DNA from: an uncultured Lachnospiraceae bacterium | GTDB lineage: Bacteria; Bacillota; Clostridia; Lachnospirales; Lachnospiraceae | Length of the DNA: 64,000 nucleotides | Direction: 5' to 3' | Assembly: GCA_910587635.1 (NCBI GenBank) | Contig: CAJUNB010000015.1 | Span: 1 to 64,000, forward strand | In this document: piece by piece, positions 23,938 through 31,836 of the stretch | Layout of the letters: the number at the start of each line of letters is the position of its first letter | Position numbering within the stretch: position 1 is the stretch's first letter | Program-made: the position numbers and the translations under genes | The notes under the pieces: model-generated | Told to the model about the DNA's origin: nothing | Seen by the model: the letters and a program-made list of their open reading frames with translations, nothing else | The model's database searches: none

Positions 23938-26598
23938 AAGATAAAGTCGACTCTTTTCGTTTTGTACCTCATATTCCTGAAGTATCCTTTCATTTGCCAG
24001 CCGGACCTCCTCCTCCAGTTCTCTGGCTGAGATCAGCTCACAGCCTGCCCCTCTGATGATAATCTGCTCCAACCCATCGGAAGTAGCCACGCTGACACGA
24101 TATTTTCCGGCATTTTCATGGGCGAATCTCTCAATAAACATATCTGCGGTTTCCGCTTCTTTCGTATAGATCACATGGATGTTGTGATAATCCATCGCCT
24201 CTTCCCTATGTCCTTCCAGTCGATAAGCATCAAATACGACGATCAGCTCGCAACTTCGTATTCCCTGGTAATTACACAGGATATCCAAAAGTCTGCCCCG
24301 GGCGCCGTCCAGACTCGTCTCGGCCAGTTCTTTTAATTCTTTCCAGGCAAATATGATATTATAACCGTCCACAAGAAGATATTCCTGCTTTTTTTCCGGC
24401 GGACGATACACTCTAGTATGTGCTTCCTTCCCGCCTGCCTGAAAGGCAGTGCTTTCTCCCGATGGATACGTTTTTCCCGCTTCCATCGTTCTTTTCCGGC
24501 CGAATCCCCTTTTCCGGCCACTTTCTTCCTTTCTGTTGGCATGGGAGACCTTTTTCAGGATGGCGTCGATCTCTTCCGTACCAATAGCTAAATCCGGCTG
24601 CCTCCTGCTGCCTGCCTCTGCCCGGCTTCTGATTTCTTCTTCCGACAGCTCCCGGCTCCGTTCCAGAACGGACGGTTGATGCATATGATTTTTCACCTCG
24701 TCCCAGGGCACGATAAATCCCGCACCATGGGCACAAAAAACAGAGGCGGACGGATTTCTCACGTCCCGCTCCGGGTCATATCCTCTCCCGGCCAGCACTT
24801 CTTCCGTATTGTGACATCTGCCATATCCTTTCAGGGTACAGGTCAGCCGCCCCATTCCTTTTGTATAGGCAATTACCTCTTTCTGATAGGATTGCAGGCA
24901 GATCACCGGCCCGCTTCCGCGGATAACGGCCATCCCCTTTTCCATTTCCGGCTGAAAAGATGTGGCATGCAGCCGCTCCAGATCGGTCATGGCCCGGCCC
25001 GTCATCGTGTCCGGCACTTCCAGTATAAAATCATAATAGGGCTCCAAAAGCACACTCCGCGCCTGCATCAGACCCTGCCGCACGGCCCGGTACACAGCCT
25101 GCCGGAAGTCGCCGCCTTCCGTATGCTTCAAATGAGCCTTTCCCGCCACAAGAGTGATCTTCACATCCGTAAGGCCGCTGCCGGTGAGCACCCCTTTGTG
25201 TTCCCGTTCTCCCAGATGGGTCAATATAAGCCGCTGCCAGTTCCGGTCCAGTACATCCTCGCTGCAGGTACTGGTATACTGCATCCCGCTGCCTGGCTCT
25301 CCCGGTTCCAGCAGGAGGTGCACTTCCGCATAATGGCGCAGCGGCTCAAAGTGCCCCACGCCTTCCACCGTATTTTCTATCGTCTCTTTGTATACAATAT
25401 TTCCGGGGCCGAAAGAGACCTGCATTCCAAACCGCTCCTGAATCCGCCGCTGCAATATTTCCGTCTGCACTTCCCCCATCAGTTTCAATTGTAACTGCTT
25501 TTCCTCTTCTTCCCATACGATATGCAGATCCGGTTCTTCCTCCCCCAGCTGTTTCAGTTTCTGTATCGCCGTCCCCATATCACAGCCTTCTTCCAGATAC
25601 ATCTGGTAGGAGAGCACCGGCTCCAGAACAGGCAGCCAACGGCCTGCTTCCTTTCCAAGCCCCTGTCCGATAAAGGTATGTTCCGGTCCTGTTACCGCCA
25701 CTACACTGCCTGCCTCCGCCTCCTGCAATACCTCATATTTCGCCCCGGAGTACAGTCTGAGCTGATTGATCTTCTCCTCTGTCACGCCGTTTTCCGTCTG
25801 CCAGCATATCGTATCCTTCACGGAAAGCTTCCCGCCGGTCACTTTCAAATAAGTCAGCCGCACTCCCTGCCCGTCCCTGCCGATCTTATAGACCCTTGCC
25901 CCAAATGCCTTTGGATAGTCAGGAGGCTCCAGATACATCTGGATACCTTCCAGAAATTCCCGGATGCCATCCTGTTTCAGTGCAGAACCAAAATAGCAGG
26001 GAAAAAGCTTTCTGCTTTTCACCATTTGTCTCATCAGCTGATCTGACACACTGCCCGTCTCCAGATACATATCCAGAGCGGATTCCTGGCAGACAGCCAC
26101 CGCCTCCCAGAACTGTCCGCCCTCTCTTTTCGTAAAATCCACACAGCCTTCCCCGAAATTTTCCCGGATCTCTCTCATCAGTTCATCCTTTTGGGCTGTG
26201 GGCAAGTCCATTTTATTGATAAACAGCAGCGCCGGTATGCCATACTTCTCCAGCAGCTTCCAGAGCGTCCGGGTATGGGCCTGCAGCCCGTCCAGGCCGC
26301 TTATTACCAGGACAGCACCGTCTATTACCTGCAAAGTCCGTTCCATCTCCGCCGAAAAATCCACATGCCCTGGCGTATCCATCAGTACGATATCCCTGCT
26401 TTCTCCCTTTATAACTGCCTGTTTGGAAAAGACCGTAATCCCCCGCTCCTTTTCCACCGCATAGGTATCCAGAAAGGCGTCCCCGTTGTCCACCCGGCCC
26501 CGCCTGCGCAGAACGCCGCTTTCGTACAACAGACTTTCCGATAACGTTGTCTTTCCTGCATCCACATGGGCCAGGAGACCAATACAAATCCGATTCAT
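23911..26598 (-). CDS. TetM-like translation GTPase fused to NYN (Rae1/YacP-like) nuclease domain
   Basis: 895 residues. Residues 1 to about 640 follow the elongation-factor-G/ribosomal-protection layout: G1 AHVDAGKTT, G2 RGIT, G3 DTPGH, G4 NKMD, then domains II-V, including 'LEPYYDFILEVPDTMTGRAM' in domain IV/V. After a basic linker (about 640-739) comes a NYN/PIN-like domain from residue 740 with VDGYN, FDAY and TSDGLEQ, as in B. subtilis Rae1 (YacP), a ribosome-associated A-site endoribonuclease. The fusion suggests a factor that binds the ribosomal A site and cleaves mRNA or rescues ribosomes. Tetracycline resistance cannot be concluded from sequence. GGAG precedes ATG 26598. Confidence 0.88.
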   Translation of the reverse strand: MNRICIGLLAHVDAGKTTLSESLLYESGVLRRRGRVDNGDAFLDTYAVEKERGITVFSKQAVIKGESRDIVLMDTPGHVDFSAEMERTLQVIDGAVLVISGLDGLQAHTRTLWKLLEKYGIPALLFINKMDLPTAQKDELMREIRENFGEGCVDFTKREGGQFWEAVAVCQESALDMYLETGSVSDQLMRQMVKSRKLFPCYFGSALKQDGIREFLEGIQMYLEPPDYPKAFGARVYKIGRDGQGVRLTYLKVTGGKLSVKDTICWQTENGVTEEKINQLRLYSGAKYEVLQEAEAGSVVAVTGPEHTFIGQGLGKEAGRWLPVLEPVLSYQMYLEEGCDMGTAIQKLKQLGEEEPDLHIVWEEEEKQLQLKLMGEVQTEILQRRIQERFGMQVSFGPGNIVYKETIENTVEGVGHFEPLRHYAEVHLLLEPGEPGSGMQYTSTCSEDVLDRNWQRLILTHLGEREHKGVLTGSGLTDVKITLVAGKAHLKHTEGGDFRQAVYRAVRQGLMQARSVLLEPYYDFILEVPDTMTGRAMTDLERLHATSFQPEMEKGMAVIRGSGPVICLQSYQKEVIAYTKGMGRLTCTLKGYGRCHNTEEVLAGRGYDPERDVRNPSASVFCAHGAGFIVPWDEVKNHMHQPSVLERSRELSEEEIRSRAEAGSRRQPDLAIGTEEIDAILKKVSHANRKEESGRKRGFGRKRTMEAGKTYPSGESTAFQAGGKEAHTRVYRPPEKKQEYLLVDGYNIIFAWKELKELAETSLDGARGRLLDILCNYQGIRSCELIVVFDAYRLEGHREEAMDYHNIHVIYTKEAETADMFIERFAHENAGKYRVSVATSDGLEQIIIRGAGCELISARELEEEVRLANERILQEYEVQNEKSRLYLSDVFPELD

Positions 26599-26665
26599 TG
26601 GTTTCTTCTTTTCTCCTTGATTACCATAAAATAGTCGAAAATCTTACTTCATCATAAATACGTAA

Positions 26666-28003
26666 TTATTTTATTTCCCAGTATCCGTATCGTCTGCCTC
26701 CTATACGAACAACATGTCCTCCCTCAAGAAGTTTCTTCATCGCCCGTTTTATGGATGGAGTCGATACGCCAAAATATGCCGCCATTTCATTTTGTGTAAT
26801 ATTGGGCTTCTCCCTCAACAGTGCATAAATTTTTTTGTCCAAAGTATCACCCAAAGTATCAGTTTGATACTTTGGAATTTTAAAGTCTGATACTTTAGCG
26901 TTTTCAAGGGCAGTAAACTTCACAGTAAGATCATCACCCAATACTGTATACTCCGGATCTGCTGTGCCAAGTTCTCTACAGACTTCACAAATCTTTTGAA
27001 TACCACGTCCCCAGCTTTCTATATATCCGGCACGATAAAATGCATTAGCGATAGACGGATTGAACGGCTCTGATTTATGGGGCTTCATCAGCGTCTCCAC
27101 CGTCCAGCTTTTTGGCAGGATACAGCTATTGCTAATATACATTGCATCGTCTTCAATCCGAATCTGGATTGGAATACTGGCTGCATAGTTGTTATGCCCC
27201 AAGGCATTGTAAATAGCCTCCCTTACACCCTCACGGGGAAATGGGTATGTCTCCACCCGCACGTCATGCTCATAGGTAATTGCCGCTTTTAAATATTTCG
27301 TGTAAATCAAGTCAATCACCCTGTCGGCAATGCTGAACAAAGACCCTTCCACTGTATCTTGATATTGCAGGTCCGAACCCTCACCAAACTTTCCAATTTT
27401 TACATAGCATCCTGTTATAATCCGCCCCGGTTTACGATAAAAAAGCATGACTGCCGCACGTTTCAGTTTTCCGTCTACCAGAAGATCAAGATGGTCAAGA
27501 AGTTCTTCGTTTGGAATATCCAAATCCCCTTTTTCCATCCTTTTTTTCCGAACAGCTTCCCTGCGGAATATATCAAAACTGCTTCGGTCAAGGTCATCCA
27601 CACCTATGTTATCAACAGGAACTGCATCCCACAAATAACCCGTTTTTTCTCTAATAAATTCCGTCAAAGCAGCTCCCTGAAGCTGCTGCTTCGTACTGCC
27701 GCTTCGATAATGGTATTCCCCATGATAGTTGACTGGATAGGTACTGGAGTTCACTTTAATTTCAATATATTCCAGACCGTCTTTTGTCCGTCTATTGACA
27801 TCAGCGATAATACCAAGCCCTGACTGGATTTGATTTGGAATATCATCCATCAATTTCTTTATCTCTTTCACACCGACAACTTTTCCAGCATCGTCTATCC
27901 CAATATAAATTGTCCCGCCCTGAGCGTTCGCAAAACCACACACCCATTTCAAGTATTCCGTCCTCCAGGACTCCTTATATTCAATATTCTGACTTTCTGA
28001 CAT
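26666..28003 (-). CDS. AlbA_2 (Schlafen-like) domain protein with winged helix
   Basis: 445 residues. The N terminus 'MSESQNIEYKESWRTEYLKW' with 'GFANAQGGTIYIGIDDAGKV' is the AlbA_2/Schlafen-type nucleic-acid-binding domain (about 1-120). The middle resembles the RecG-like HATPase-related C-terminal part found in these proteins ('AIYNALGHNNYAASIPIQI', 'GYIESWGRGIQKI'). The C terminus (about 385-445) is a winged helix 'NITQNEMAAYFGVSTPSIKRAM'. Proteins of this type are putative transcription regulators or defence-linked. GGAGG precedes ATG 28003. The gene overlaps the small upstream frame by 23 bp. Confidence 0.82.
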   Translation of the reverse strand: MSESQNIEYKESWRTEYLKWVCGFANAQGGTIYIGIDDAGKVVGVKEIKKLMDDIPNQIQSGLGIIADVNRRTKDGLEYIEIKVNSSTYPVNYHGEYHYRSGSTKQQLQGAALTEFIREKTGYLWDAVPVDNIGVDDLDRSSFDIFRREAVRKKRMEKGDLDIPNEELLDHLDLLVDGKLKRAAVMLFYRKPGRIITGCYVKIGKFGEGSDLQYQDTVEGSLFSIADRVIDLIYTKYLKAAITYEHDVRVETYPFPREGVREAIYNALGHNNYAASIPIQIRIEDDAMYISNSCILPKSWTVETLMKPHKSEPFNPSIANAFYRAGYIESWGRGIQKICEVCRELGTADPEYTVLGDDLTVKFTALENAKVSDFKIPKYQTDTLGDTLDKKIYALLREKPNITQNEMAAYFGVSTPSIKRAMKKLLEGGHVVRIGGRRYGYWEIK

Positions 28004-28343
28004 CTAAACAACCTCCAGTCTGCTCAAATCGAACACCATATATACCACTTATACATATTAGCTTGTCTATAGATTGGAGAGCCTTATCCAAGTTTGTAAA
28101 TATAAGTACATTATTGGGCTGATTGACTATTACCCTTGTATCCATCATAAAGGACAAATCTTTCTTTATGAATATCCTTTCAATTCCAACGACAATTTTC
28201 TGTCTATTGCCATAGATATTCCTAATATCCAACTCAAACAAATCTTCCGGTAAAATCTTCACGTTTTTTAAAAACATTGGCTCGTATACTTTCCCTGCTT
28301 CCTCGAAAACCAAGTGTACTGCTCCTGCCATCCTCTCCAGCAC
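27981..28343 (-). CDS. Small unknown protein, 5' end possibly disrupted
   Basis: 120-residue frame beginning at a GTG without a clear ribosome binding site. It stays open upstream for about 20 more codons but without an ATG. A separate ATG with AGAGGTAA at 28441 opens a different frame that stops at 28391 after MFMLGLLNAISNILKQ. A single-base shift would join the two. So either the gene begins at GTG, or it is a frameshifted longer gene. No family recognised; composition is Lys/Ile-rich and its end overlaps the AlbA_2 gene. Confidence 0.45.
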   Translation of the reverse strand: MLERMAGAVHLVFEEAGKVYEPMFLKNVKILPEDLFELDIRNIYGNRQKIVVGIERIFIKKDLSFMMDTRVIVNQPNNVLIFTNLDKALQSIDKLICISGIYGVRFEQTGGCLDVRKSEY

Positions 28344-28390
28344 TTTTAAAACAGACTTTGCATCCTGATAAATTTTAATATCGGGTGAAA

Positions 28391-28441
28391 TTACTGTTTC
28401 AATATGTTAGATATGGCATTTAATAATCCAAGCATAAACAT
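28391..28441 (-). CDS. Short hydrophobic peptide frame, 16 residues
   Basis: ATG with a good AGAGGTAA site at five bases encodes MFMLGLLNAISNILKQ. It may be the true N terminus of the next frame after a frameshift, or a short peptide of its own. Confidence 0.25.
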   Translation of the reverse strand: MFMLGLLNAISNILKQ

Positions 28442-28508
28442 GTGCTTACCTCTTCATCTTAATCAAGAATATTTTTGTTGTCTCAATCCTCTTTATTACA
28501 ATAAGCAA

Positions 28509-28538
28509 CTACCCTCAGTGAACAAGGGTATCTTTTAC
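28509..28538 (+). terminator. Small terminator-like hairpin
   Basis: ACCCT-cagtgaaca-AGGGT followed by ATCTTTT on the plus strand. No plus-strand gene precedes it. The loop sequence CTCAGTGAACAA recurs at 15754 and 56826. Confidence 0.4.
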
Positions 28539-28577
28539 TATTTAATATTTAAACTACAGATATATCTTCCCTGCCCT

Positions 28578-29300
28578 CTACTGTTGAAATACTTCTGTAA
28601 AATAGCCACAGTCAGAGATGGGCTCTCCGTTTTTATGTAGATGCCGCACATCCCCCATTCCCTGACACCGGAAATGGGCAATTCCCGCTTCCACCTCTTC
28701 ACTACACACTGCCGTGACCGAGGTGGGCGGCAGAAAACAGCCGTGTATGAGTGTGGGAAAGGCCATACCCAGCAGATAGGAAAGCATGATGAAAGTAATC
28801 CCCATGTGGCATACGAGCACAAGGGTCACATCTCTGTTTCCGGTCACTCTATAATAGCCTTTCTCCCGTTCATAACCCCATTTTTTCAGCAAATTGTCCA
28901 GCTCCCGGCAAGTTTCCAGATACACATCTTTGACAGAAGGTGCTCCGGCGCACGGCCCCATCACTTTCGATTCATACCATCTGTCCTTATCAAACAGCTC
29001 CGGGTATCCGGTCCAGAAAGAAGGAGCAAAGTCCCAGGGAAGACCGTTTTTCACACTGTATTTGCTGTCAACCTTGCCACGGAATTCCTGCAGCCAGTCC
29101 AGCACAATGGCCTTTCTGCCCAGTACCTTTTCCAGCGGCTCCGCTGTCTGCCTGGCGCGGCCCAGACAGGACACATAAAAACCGTCCACCTTCCAGTCCT
29201 TTACTCTCTCTCCCAGGAATGCCGCTTCCCGCCGTCCCTTTTCCGTCAGCGTATCGCTGCTATAGTCCGGTTCCCCGTGTCTGATAAAAATAAGTTTCAT
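28578..29300 (-). CDS. Histidine phosphatase family protein
   Basis: Phosphoglycerate-mutase-like phosphatase of 240 residues. The catalytic RHGEPDYSS motif is at residues 6-14 and the second His is in VCHMGITF near residue 167. 'GRARQTAEPLEKVLG' is the usual substrate-binding helix. Substrate cannot be assigned; cobalamin phosphatase CobC and sugar-phosphate phosphatases belong here. ATG 29300 has GAAAGGA; the earlier start at 29336 is less likely. Confidence 0.88.
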   Translation of the reverse strand: MKLIFIRHGEPDYSSDTLTEKGRREAAFLGERVKDWKVDGFYVSCLGRARQTAEPLEKVLGRKAIVLDWLQEFRGKVDSKYSVKNGLPWDFAPSFWTGYPELFDKDRWYESKVMGPCAGAPSVKDVYLETCRELDNLLKKWGYEREKGYYRVTGNRDVTLVLVCHMGITFIMLSYLLGMAFPTLIHGCFLPPTSVTAVCSEEVEAGIAHFRCQGMGDVRHLHKNGEPISDCGYFTEVFQQ

Positions 29301-29469
29301 ATGTATCCTTTCCTTTCTTATGATTTCTTTCCTCATATGGGTTACGGTGTCAAAAGGGATTGTTTTTATTGTTGGTCGGCAACTTGCACAAATTTTCTAT
29401 TCCAGTTCCAGACTACAGACATTGTATTATCTAAGTGTCCCGACATCAAAAAGAATTCCCGACGCAGAC

Positions 29470-29506
29470 GGCCCGACTTGCCATCCAGGCAAGAGCGGGC
29501 CTTTTT
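29470..29506 (+). terminator. Strong orphan terminator, plus strand
   Basis: GGCCCG (29470-29475)/CGGGCC (29496-29501) with inner TTGCC/GGCAA, followed by TTTTT. There is no plus-strand gene upstream for many kilobases, so it points to an unannotated RNA. Confidence 0.7.
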
Positions 29507-29653
29507 CAGACATCCATGTCTGAAAACTGCTGATCGTTTACGGAACACTAAGAAATACAAATGTCTTCCGTCAAGTCACTGTCACAGAAATATTTGTGCA
29601 ATTTACCGAACCAATTCAAAAACATACCCTTTTAACACCCGAACTCTATATGT

Positions 29654-29684
29654 AAAAAGGGGCCTTCCTTCCTGGCAGCCCCTT
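29654..29684 (-). terminator. Terminator of CotF-like gene
   Basis: GGGGCTGCC pairs with GGCCCC around a short loop, then TTTTTAC on the minus strand, about 20 bases after the stop codon at 29706. Confidence 0.75.
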
Positions 29685-29705
29685 CCCTGCGAACCTCTCT
29701 GCTTG

Positions 29706-30164
29706 TTACTTCATACCGTTGACCTGTTTATACTTATACAGCATCTCCGCATGATTCTGTTCCTCGATCTGGATATCTGCAAGCAGCTTGCGCACCTGAG
29801 AATCACCGCAGGTAAACACATCCGTATTGTACTCGGAAGATACAAGCTTTTCCGTTCCGATACAGTCCGTAGCCAGGAAACAGTCTTCCTGCTTTTCCTG
29901 AGAGTTCGTCATCTGGTCGTAAGTTCTCTTCGGGTTATAGTCTCTGCCGGAGCTGTCGTTGCAGTTGCAGGAAGGTACGCTTCCCTTCAGCACCTGTCCA
30001 AGGGAATTATAATGTTCCTGCTCATCCCGTTTTAGTGTCTGAAACAGGTCTTTTAATTCTGTATCGTGCGCCTGCTGGCTGTACTTTTCATACTTTTTGA
30101 TACAAGTCTCTTCCTGTGTCTGGAGATCTTTGATACTTGTTGCTTCTTTTTCTGTCAAAATCAT
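29706..30164 (-). CDS. CotF-like spore coat protein
   Basis: 152 residues with a ferritin-like helical pattern: 'QTQEETCIKKYEKYSQQAHD', 'LFQTLKRDEQEHYNSLGQVL' and a C-terminal helix with 'IEEQNHAEMLYKYKQ'. The middle part 'SYNPKRTYDQ'-like region (YNPKRTYDQMTNSQEKQED) is typical of the CotF-like spore coat proteins in Clostridia. Cys residues (CNC, DCF, DC) may crosslink in the coat. An inverted repeat lies between promoter region and gene. It implies the organism can sporulate. Confidence 0.75.
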   Translation of the reverse strand: MILTEKEATSIKDLQTQEETCIKKYEKYSQQAHDTELKDLFQTLKRDEQEHYNSLGQVLKGSVPSCNCNDSSGRDYNPKRTYDQMTNSQEKQEDCFLATDCIGTEKLVSSEYNTDVFTCGDSQVRKLLADIQIEEQNHAEMLYKYKQVNGMK

Positions 30165-30189
30165 ACACGTGCACCTCTCTTACCATTTT

Positions 30190-30210
30190 GGTTGTAATAT
30201 TTTTACAACC
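30190..30210. promoter_or_regulatory. Inverted repeat upstream of CotF-like gene
   Basis: GGTTGTAA-tattt-TTACAACC, perfect eight-base arms, about 25 bases before ATG 30164. Could be an operator or an mRNA 5' hairpin. Confidence 0.5.
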
Positions 30211-30289
30211 TCCAGTATACCCAGCAAGAGGTAAACTATGCATACTTACAGTGGGATGATTCATCCCTTTTTCCCTATTTTTTAGTGCC

Positions 30290-30793
30290 TCAGTAGCTTC
30301 GTATTCTGTCCCCGGAATCGTCTTTCGTATTGACGATTTTCTGAATTACTACCGGATAGCTGTAACTGTCGTTGACCTTCACTTCTACCCGGTCTCCCGC
30401 CCTGTGTCCAAGCAGCGCCCTGCCAAGGGGCGATTCGATACTGATCAGATTGTGCAGGGAATCTCCCCTGACACTTGTGACGATTCTGTATTCCTCCACA
30501 GTCCCCTCTTCTTCAAACAATATTTCCACCGTATTGTTCATGCCCACTTCGTCTTCTCTGGAACTGTCATCGATGACCTGAGCCGTTCGAAGCATTCTTT
30601 CCAGATAACGGATACGGCTCTCGTTTTTATTTTTCTCCCGTTTCGCCGCATGGTATTCAAAATTTTCACTCAGATCTCCATGGGCTCTCGTCTCCTTTAC
30701 TTCTTCCAACAGCCGCGGACGCACTTCCAGTCTGCGGTATTCGATCTCTTCCTGTATTTTTCTGATATCTGATTTTGTCAGCTTCTCCTGCAT
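30290..30793 (-). CDS. greA: Transcription elongation factor GreA/GreB family
   Basis: Rescues backtracked RNA polymerase by stimulating transcript cleavage. 167 residues: N-terminal coiled coil with the acidic tip in 'ETRAHGDLSENFEYHAAKREK' (the D-x-SEN motif), then the FKBP-like C-terminal domain ('ISIESPLGRALLGHRAGD'). Slightly longer than standard GreA (158). AGGAAATAAA precedes the ATG. A second gre gene may exist elsewhere. Confidence 0.92.
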   Translation of the reverse strand: MQEKLTKSDIRKIQEEIEYRRLEVRPRLLEEVKETRAHGDLSENFEYHAAKREKNKNESRIRYLERMLRTAQVIDDSSREDEVGMNNTVEILFEEEGTVEEYRIVTSVRGDSLHNLISIESPLGRALLGHRAGDRVEVKVNDSYSYPVVIQKIVNTKDDSGDRIRSY

Positions 30794-30888
30794 TTTATTT
30801 CCTGTTCTCCGTTTCTGATCCCGTCAATCCCCCGTATCGGCTCCAGCAATCCCATCTTTTTCTCCATCCGTCAGTTCCCTCTCTGCCA

Positions 30889-31806
30889 TCACAGAAATTG
30901 CAGTATTTGCGTCATTCCTCCTGTCAGGATACCAGTATTGCGTCTGTATATATCGGGAAAATCTTCTATCGGTAACGGATTTTCACCATATCCCGCCTCG
31001 ATCGTATATCCCGGCCTGTCATACTGCAAAATGAACCAGTCCTTATACCCCGCATTACCGGAAGCATAGGGGGTCTCTTCCACTGTATACCCGCTGACCT
31101 GCCCAAAATAATCTGCAATCTGCCTGGAATGAGGCGGCTCCAGATCCTTATATTTCCAGTAAATGACCTCTCCCTGGGTATGATAGGCCAGAATAAGAGA
31201 AAAATCATGGGCCATCGTAAATTCATAGATTGCCCTGCTCTCCGGTGCAGTCAGAGGTGCCACTCCCACATAGTCTCTTGGCGCCGGACTGCGATAACCC
31301 TGACTGAATTTGATCTCCTTCGCCAGCTCCCAGTCCGCCGGAAACTGTAAATTCAAATCCACGCCGTCAATATTGGCCTTCCAGCCGTCAGGAAAAGGAA
31401 TCTCAGGATAGGCGGCGGCAATCGCTTTCGCCTGCTCATAATAGCTTCCCTCTGTCAGCCCGCCCGTCACCAGGTCCACTCCGTCTGGATTCAGCAGTGG
31501 TATCAAATAACAGGACACCTGTTGGTACAGCCATCTGCCGTCCACTCCATATAAGCTCTCTCCCGCAGCAGCGGCGGCGGCAAACTCCTCTGCAAATCGC
31601 AGTAAAACCGGCACGGTAATCCATTCATTTGCATGGAACGCGCCACTGTAACATACCTGGGTATTTCCTGTCCCGATTTTCAGGGCGGGAATCTCCTTTC
31701 CCATCACGCTGTTTCCAATCGTTATCTTTTCCACAAAAGGATAGTAGAGCATCAGCCTGTCAATGGCTTTTATCGTTTCCCCGTAAGTATATTTGATTCC
31801 TTCCAT
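30889..31806 (-). CDS. M14-family zinc carboxypeptidase
   Basis: 305 residues. Zinc ligands are readable as HANEW (HxxE) near residue 78 and the later His in LAYHTQGEV near 210; 'LNPDGVDLV' and the catalytic Glu in 'TIEAGYGENPLP' complete the M14 pattern. There is no signal peptide. The size and motif pattern resemble the gamma-D-glutamyl-L-diamino acid peptidase I group that trims peptidoglycan peptides. The ribosome binding site is weak. Confidence 0.85.
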   Translation of the reverse strand: MEGIKYTYGETIKAIDRLMLYYPFVEKITIGNSVMGKEIPALKIGTGNTQVCYSGAFHANEWITVPVLLRFAEEFAAAAAAGESLYGVDGRWLYQQVSCYLIPLLNPDGVDLVTGGLTEGSYYEQAKAIAAAYPEIPFPDGWKANIDGVDLNLQFPADWELAKEIKFSQGYRSPAPRDYVGVAPLTAPESRAIYEFTMAHDFSLILAYHTQGEVIYWKYKDLEPPHSRQIADYFGQVSGYTVEETPYASGNAGYKDWFILQYDRPGYTIEAGYGENPLPIEDFPDIYRRNTGILTGGMTQILQFL

Positions 31807-31836
31807 CTGTACACCCGGATTTATTTTATTGTTTCA

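Larger units (their letters stand above)
29301..29705. other. 405-bp gene-free region with orphan terminators
   Basis: No convincing coding frame. It holds a strong plus-strand terminator (29470-29506) followed by a small hairpin CAGAC/GTCTG (29507-29523), and the terminator of the CotF-like gene (29654-29684). A plus-strand RNA of up to about 150 bases ending near 29506 is possible; a weak TATTAT box lies near 29423. Confidence 0.5.

Noticed and set aside
23911..26598. Tetracycline resistance gene
   Set aside because: The GTPase part resembles ribosomal-protection proteins only generally, and the NYN fusion sets it apart; resistance cannot be claimed.
29466..29510. tRNA-like fold
   Set aside because: The nested stem lacks a TpsiC arm and CCA-type end; it reads as a terminator.
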